Shown one piece after another: positions 58,001 through 64,000 of a DNA stretch of 64,000 bases (position 1 is its first letter; each line of letters begins with the position of its first letter). Below the pieces are notes generated by a model, which saw only the letters and a program-made list of their open reading frames with translations, did not search any database and had not been told where the DNA came from. The position numbers and the translations under genes are program-made. The DNA comes from Syncephalis fuscata (lineage: Eukaryota; Zoopagomycota; Zoopagomycetes; Zoopagales; Piptocephalidaceae). Location: contig JAHLTZ010000011.1 of NCBI GenBank assembly GCA_025786725.1, forward strand, positions 186,001 through 250,000, given 5' to 3'.

Positions 58001-60326
58001 AATACTACTGTTTAACAAAGATCGGCAATTAGGAATCGGCTGAATCTGCTCTACTACATTTATTGCACCACTTTAATGGATTTCCTCCTCGACATGGTGC
58101 AGATATGGTGCATAGGTAATGTTTACATGCAGCAATATATTATTGCTCTATACTAACATTTATTGAATAGTTTGTTAAAAGAAAGCGTAAACCATGAAAG
58201 TAGTGAAGAATCCTATGAAATAGTCTATTATTGATGTATAATGGCAATACAATTGTATCATTTTGTATGGATCCATCAAATCCACATGGTAATTAGAATA
58301 GGATAAATGTATAACTATCATATTAACGAATGGTTGTTTAGTGATACGTGTCATTTTACGTAATCCAACTGGCAAATACGTGTGGGATATGCAAACGATA
58401 GAACCAACGAGCGTTAATGAATTTAGAATGAATACAACGGATGTTTCATCCGAAGCATCCAATTCATCTACTTCACTTTCTTCAACAGTAGTGACTAGCT
58501 CTACTGCTACTCCTACTACGGCTACTAATACGGCTACTAATACTCCGCTAGATTCAATGATTCTTGATAAAAAATATTTGTTGAATTCTTCCACCGATCC
58601 ATCTTCAACGACTGAATCTACTAATTCTTCGTAAGTTTTATCTAATAGTAATAGTAATAGTCTATAACTAAAAATTGTATAAACAAACATGATAGCATTC
58701 CATCTGATCCACTAGCTGGCTTATTAGATCGGTAAGTGTTATTAATAATATTATATATAATCTAATCATTTCATTAGACTTGAACTGTCGCATAGCGAAC
58801 GTTTAGTAAACAATCCATCTTCAGATAGCAGTGATCTGTCCAAACAACAACGAAAACGTCAATCGACCATTCAAACCAATTGTCATATCAATGCAATGAC
58901 TTAACCAATCCTACAGAAGTGTCCATCTCTTCAACTAATACATTGGTTAATCCAATAGCTGAACAGACACAGACTATCAATCTAAATCCCTCATTACCAC
59001 CCCGTCCTCCATTGGATACTAGGTATGTCTTTTAATAACATCGCTTTTGCTCATAAAAATAGTGCTAACAATAATAACAATAATAATAGAGGATCAATGA
59101 ATACAGTAAATACAATTCATGCTGGGCAGAATAACCAAGCTCTTGGACATGATGATCTACTCGAGCGAGTTATGGTTGATAATATGCAATGCCGCGTTCT
59201 TATGAATCATCTTGGTTTACTTGATGAAGAAGCCGTTGAGAATGATAAGATTTGTCAATTAAAGATTACAACTGCTTTAATGCGCGATGTTAAAGAATTG
59301 GATCGTAAATATGGGTAAGTTTTATTTAATCAGTTGATTGATAGATGACTAATACGGCCATTATTAGACGCGAGGTTATTAAGATTGGTCTATTGTATGT
59401 GGCACCTGGACAAGACACGGAACGTGCCATTCTTGGTAATCATTCAGCCAGTACAATGTATGATCAATTTGTATCAACATTGGATGGGAGATTGATCTAA
59501 GAAACCATGGTGGTTATCGTGGCCGACTTGACTATGAAGAAAACTATCATACAGCAATTTACTATGCAAATTCAACAATAGAAATGCTATTCCATGATGC
59601 TACACGTCTACCCACAAGTGCCAATGATCCACAGCAGGTGAAAAAGGTAAGTAACGACAATAAAATGTTAATACAGAATACTAATTAACAATGAAATTAG
59701 AAACGACACATTGGTAACGACCACGTCCATATTGTATGGAATGAACATCGGCGTGATTACCGACCAGATACCATTGGTGGGGACTTTGGTAATATACAAA
59801 TTGTAGTGACGCCAGTGCCAAATGGTCTATTTGCCATTGACATTTTCCGTGATCAACGGGTAATATTTAATAGATACATTAATTAAAAAAAATAATATGA
59901 CTGATATTTATATTTATATTTATTAGTTGGACTTGCCCGGTCCTTTGGTGGATGGTATGATGGTGCCATGGTCTATTTAGGTCCATTGGTACGAGTAACG
60001 GCCATTCATGCTTTTAGACTGTGTGTCAATCGGCTACAAGCCCGTAATCCTAAACCGTATCCTTTATTAGCAGCTGTTATTACTAACCACTACTATTATC
60101 AATTGATGTTATATATATTTAATTGATGTTACTACGATTAACTAAATAGATCGGTACAACGATTAAAGGACTTGAAGATAATTTTTGATCGTCATAGGGA
60201 ATCACAAGCGTAAGTAAATGCCATTATGACACGTTATTAAATACTAATAGTATTTATTCAACTAATAGATCGTATGTGGATTTCTTGTCAAGGTTGTTAT
60301 CGACTGTGGATAGACAAGCACACTAA
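52011..60326 (+). CDS. RALGAPA: Ral GTPase-activating protein subunit alpha (catalytic)
   Basis: Catalytic partner of the beta subunit encoded at 1-5457. Start MEFFNSFTPPRRKR. A Ser/Asn-rich region of about 370 residues precedes the family N-terminal block (KVKVFLDDRQKLKARFQSLS, RALTVFRRILLYLPDRLRTG, MRIRMIGLRLLLLWMRS), as in human RALGAPA. About twenty further short exons follow, including VIRVILRNPTGKYVWDMQTI at 58341. The C-terminal Rap/Ran-GAP domain runs from IKIGLLYVAPGQD (59375) through the catalytic block HIGNDHVHIVWNEHRRDYRP, whose Asn thumb region is present, to TAA 60324-60326. One-base breaks occur near 58232, 58890, 59483 and 59975. One intron (57980-58032) has a GC donor. Internal exon edges are not all resolved. 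Confidence 0.88.
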
Positions 60327-62185
60327 CAAACAATTATCGTATAATTATAATAAATGATTGATTTTGTAAAAGAAATATCATGTAAATTAAATAGATGTAT
60401 AAACAGTGCCACAATAAAATTTAATAGTTATTTGCAAGGCGATGTAAATGTTTCAGCTTTGTTTCAATATCTGGTAGTACAATTATGAAAAGGCACTGCC
60501 TTAAATCGCTGTTTATAGCTATTATTTCAATTGAAGTATTATTACATATTAACGAGCCTTATTGTAGGTCAAGACTAGTGTAATATTAGTAATATGCTTA
60601 TTATTTTCAATACATTAATATTAAATAATTCATTAATGATTTAGAATAGCTTGAAGATCAAATGACTAAATTTGACAACATTCAATTTATTGAATATGAT
60701 GGTGGATGATGAGTGATATCAAAGCTTAAATACTTATCATTATAGATTCATTGTTCAATATGCATATATCCTCTATATATTTATATCGTTACCAATGTAT
60801 ATCTATAAAAGTATATATCATTATGTTGTTATAGTTTCAATTACATATAGTTTGCTAAATGAATGAGGTAAAATGAGTTGAGATTTGATAATAATAAAAC
60901 TAGAACAACAATAAAAACAGTTTTGAATAGAGGAGGATTAAGAGAGCATAGGTTGATATATAAAATGATAAATGTACAGTAAGAAACATATAAAACAATG
61001 TTAAAGTTACCGTGTGTATAATGCATTGAGGGAAATGAGTAAAGTATATTGGAACATATAAACAATAGAATGTATCTAGTATATTGTAGAATGATACGTA
61101 ATAGCACGGAATAGAATGGGAATGGTATAGATGAACGAGGATATATTAAATAATGAGTCTACAATAATGATATTTAAGCTTTGTTATCATTTACCATCCA
61201 TTATCATGTTCACTAGAACGATTGTTTAGTTTAAATGTGTAATAGTCGATATAATCATTTGATCTCCAAACTATTCTAAATAATTGATAAACTGTTTAAT
61301 ATTGTAAAAGAATGTTATTTTTATTTAATTAATAAATGAGATGATAGATGCAATATGATAACACAAATCATAACCGAATGGCATTGTACATGTAAAGAAT
61401 ATGAATAAATTGAAATACCCATTAGAGAGTGTTCAAATGGTGGAATGAAAAAAGAATAAAAACCAGCATATAAAAGCAAGCATAATCATAAAGCATGTCA
61501 TCAGTAAATTGTTGAGTATAATAAGAAGAGTAGATAACAAACAGTAAAAATAAGTATGTTTATAGTAGTGTCGTCAATAAATCACTGGCAGCATTACCAA
61601 AACGAGTAATCTGAATAGATTACTACTTAAGAGTTGTCGTTACATAGTGCTTCAGTTAACATATGTAAAATGTGACACACCAATACATTACAAAAGTAAA
61701 TATCCTACTAGCTAAATAAATAAACAAACAAAATGTATCCATTTTAACAAGTCTGAATTCATCACAATTGTGTGTACAAATCTGACTACAAAACAATATA
61801 CAATTTATTTTACATTCAAAATAAAATAACTCATTACTTCAAACAACATCATAGACCGTCCAACTGCTGATCTCTTGATACGATGTTTTAGTTTCCAGCA
61901 ATATGGAACTTGTATTCTTGGATAGTGTTATGATATTATAGCCCCTTTTAAATTCCCATGCAAAAAAGGGCCTTAATGTTTCATTACTAGCCAACCACTC
62001 TAGCATTGTTTCAAAAATGAAGCATTACTTCTAGTGATTAGAAATGGACATTAGGCCTATATGTGCCATATCTGAGTATATATATATATATTAAAAAATA
62101 AGCCATGCGCGTAACAAAAATGAATAAACCATTACACGTTTCCTTTTCACGTATTTTCTTTACCTACCTTGCAATCATTTAGAAA
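60327..62185. other. Long AT-rich intergenic region
   Basis: No coding feature supported. TA run at about 62075-62092 just upstream of the last gene. Confidence 0.5.
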
Positions 62186-64000
62186 ATGATTAAATCGACC
62201 ATCCACACAGTTCTATTATTACTTTATGTTGCTGGCAACATAACAATAATAGCCGAAGCTACGCCTCAATCCAATACCCCATCACCTGGAGCTTTACCAG
62301 AACGACGTATTTACAACGCACCAGAAGATGATAGTCTACCGATTTTCAAACTACGCCAATGGACACAGGATGTAAAAGATAAATCCTGGTGCATGACGGC
62401 AAGGACACGCGTTAATACGAATGACCAACAATCAGTGTGCAAGAAGAAGAGTGCAATTTAACGGCACCGCGACAATATTTGCAGTTTTGGAAATTGACTG
62501 CTAATTCATCACGTTACAAATTTAGATTCCGTGAATCCAATCTTTGTTTAACCGCAGCTGGTAATTTACGTACAGCAGCGACGGGAACAACAGCTGCTGC
62601 CACGAATCAGGCAAGAAAACAACAAACCAAAAACCAAAAACAGAGACGTGCTTTGGTGGGTGATTTGTTAGAAGGTGTTTTAAAGGCTCCGACAGGCTTT
62701 GATGCTGTTCTTGCCCACGGTGGACATCCAGAATTACAAAAACGTGATTTAGTGGATGGCTAGTAGAAGGCGTTTTAAAGGCTCCGACAGGCTTTGATGC
62801 TGTTCTTGCCCATGGTGGACATCCAGAAAGACAAATATCTGAATCCAGATTGGTTAGACGACAAAGCACATCTGCCGCTGCTCCAAATAAAGTTCCCCAC
62901 AAACTACTAATTCTAATGGTACAGTGCTGCAGTCAGTAAAGAATCAACGCCTAAACCTACTACTTCAACAGTTGCAGCTGGCAAAAATCCTAAATCCACT
63001 GCTCCAACTACACACTACGCCATCTACGATCCACTACTTCAACAGTTGCAACTGATAAAATCCTAAATCCACTGCTCCAACTAACAGCACTACGTCATCT
63101 ACAATTCCACTACTACTCCATTGCCTTCAGCAAGCGCCACGAGCGGTACTATTGCATTAAGTAGTTGTGTCGACAGTGATACACAGGTATTCCAGTCAAG
63201 ACTTGTTGAAAAGTCTGGACGTAAAAACAAATACTATCAGATTATGTCATCGTCGCTTCAGTTGTGTGTTGCCAGTAGCAGCACTAATGAAGCAGCAATC
63301 ACCTGGTACCGTGCAAAGAAAATGATGATGCACAGCTATGGCTTCTTGAAAATAATGAACTTACCATTAAAGAGATCGACACTACACATACAATTCTTGA
63401 ATATGCCGCAGCCTTCCAATTGAAAGGTTTTGAAGATAAACTTGGATTCCGTCGTGATGGCATTGTTGATGATTTGACGGTTCAAGAAATAGAAGCCATC
63501 GAAACGGCATCTCCTGGTGCCATAGCCGTATTTGAAATGGCCCTTGAACTGGCAGCGGCCATTAAGGCTTATGTTCAGACCATATTTGCCTACCAGCAAT
63601 CGGGTACACCAATTATTTCAAAGCTGATTAACAAGTTCCTTACACCCGATGATTATCCATCAGCCTGGGATAAGATATGGGGAATTGCAACTATGGTGTT
63701 GGGCTATATTCAATTACCAGGTGCAGCGGATGTTGTTAAGTTCGCGCTCATGGATGGTGTCAGCCATGTTACACGAGAAATAAACAAAGATCGTGAAGCA
63801 AAGCCGCCCCCACCGACCGAGTTAATTGCTTGGGATAAATTTGCTCTTGTGCAATGCGATTATACAGCGGATATGCTCTACGCCGGCTTCCGTGAGATAT
63901 TCCAGAAACAGCAAATTGGTCAGCTACGTACAATGCTTGAAGAGTTCCGTGCTGGCAAATACTTTATTAAGAATGATGAGTTCTACCACCAGTATCAAGT
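62186..64000 (+). CDS. Secreted ricin-B-lectin-like protein (3' end outside window)
   Basis: ATG 62186 starts a signal peptide (TVLLLLYVAGNITIIAEA). Two regions resemble ricin-type beta-trefoil subdomains: one around 62380-62560 (WCMTA, FWKLTANSS, SNLCLTAAG) and one around 63160-63340 (LQLCVASSS, QLWLLE-type end). Between them lie a 32-codon tandem duplication (from about 62671 and 62766) and a Thr/Pro/Ser-rich linker. After 63420 the frame is open to the window end, with helical, hydrophobic segments (FEMALELAAAIKAYVQTIFA, IATMVLGYIQLPGAADVV). That part I do not recognise. The frame shifts several times (near 62437, 62762, 62900-63120 and 63320). Either a decayed gene or sequence error. No toxin activity is claimed. 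Confidence 0.55.
62671..62860 (+). repeat. Tandem duplication of about 95 bp
   Basis: GAAGGTGTTTTAAAGGCTCC at 62671 recurs at 62766 as GAAGGCGTTTTAAAGGCTCC. At protein level the unit is 32 residues, implying a 96-bp period with one base missing near 62760. Confidence 0.9.

Noticed and set aside
60841-61107. Minus-strand 88-codon hydrophobic frame
   Set aside because: AT-rich chance frame without support.

Overview
The window is nuclear DNA of a fungus with an AT-rich genome. The genes have many short introns (about 50-90 nt, mostly GTAAGT or GTATGT donors and TAG acceptors), TAA/TAG stops, and long homopolymeric or low-complexity stretches in proteins. The gene set is fungal: S-adenosylmethionine decarboxylase, uroporphyrinogen-III synthase, a secreted tyrosinase, a GPI-type cysteine-rich secreted protein and an RBM25 splicing factor. 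It also holds genes absent from baker's yeast: both RalGAP subunits, a DDX21/Gu-type helicase and a GH46 chitosanase. Together these point to an early-diverging ('zygomycete' or zoopagomycete-like) fungus; this placement is inference. I saw no tRNA, rRNA, CRISPR array or intact transposase.

Layout. 1-5457 (-): RalGAP beta subunit, cut by the window start. 6181-8722 (+): two secreted-protein genes. 9097-9990 (-): HEM4. 9991-15450: gene-poor repeat zone with a 0.6-kb direct repeat in two copies, each carrying a 32-codon secreted micro-ORF, and a 56-codon secreted peptide gene between them. 15454-16657 (-): calcineurin-B-like EF-hand protein. 17211-17584 (+): small possible DASH subunit. 19099-20288 (+): seven-helix membrane protein. 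20756-21431 (-): HIT-family hydrolase. 21797-24639 (+): RBM25. 24944-25458 (-): mitochondrial-type rhodanese. 26177-28220 (+): DDX21-like helicase. 28468-29837 (+): GH46 chitosanase. 29838-35308: gene-poor, with a diverged second copy of the repeat that surrounds the peptide gene, an ~83-bp tandem array, and a near-perfect inverted repeat with 0.39-kb arms. 35309-38933 (-): RasGEF. 39067-39885 (-): unknown basic protein. 42935-44775 (+): F-box protein. 45513-47708 (-): tyrosinase. 49493-51141 (+): SPE2. 52011-60326 (+): RalGAP alpha subunit. 62186-64000 (+): ricin-B-lectin-like secreted protein, cut by the window end.

Three themes run through the window. First, three Ras/Ral-type GTPase regulators lie here: both halves of the obligate RalGAP heterodimer and a RasGEF. 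Second, many products are secreted (tyrosinase, chitosanase, lectin-like protein, cysteine-rich and orphan secreted proteins, tiny peptides). Third, many otherwise well-conserved genes carry single-base frame breaks, often one base short in a homopolymer. That pattern fits consensus errors in a long-read assembly better than true gene decay, and every intact-versus-pseudogene call must be read with it in mind.

The most unusual signal is the pair of 32-codon secreted micro-ORFs at 10489 and 14536. They sit in repeats that are about 95-97% identical outside the ORF but only about 81% identical within the ORF body, and nearly all the changes alter amino acids.
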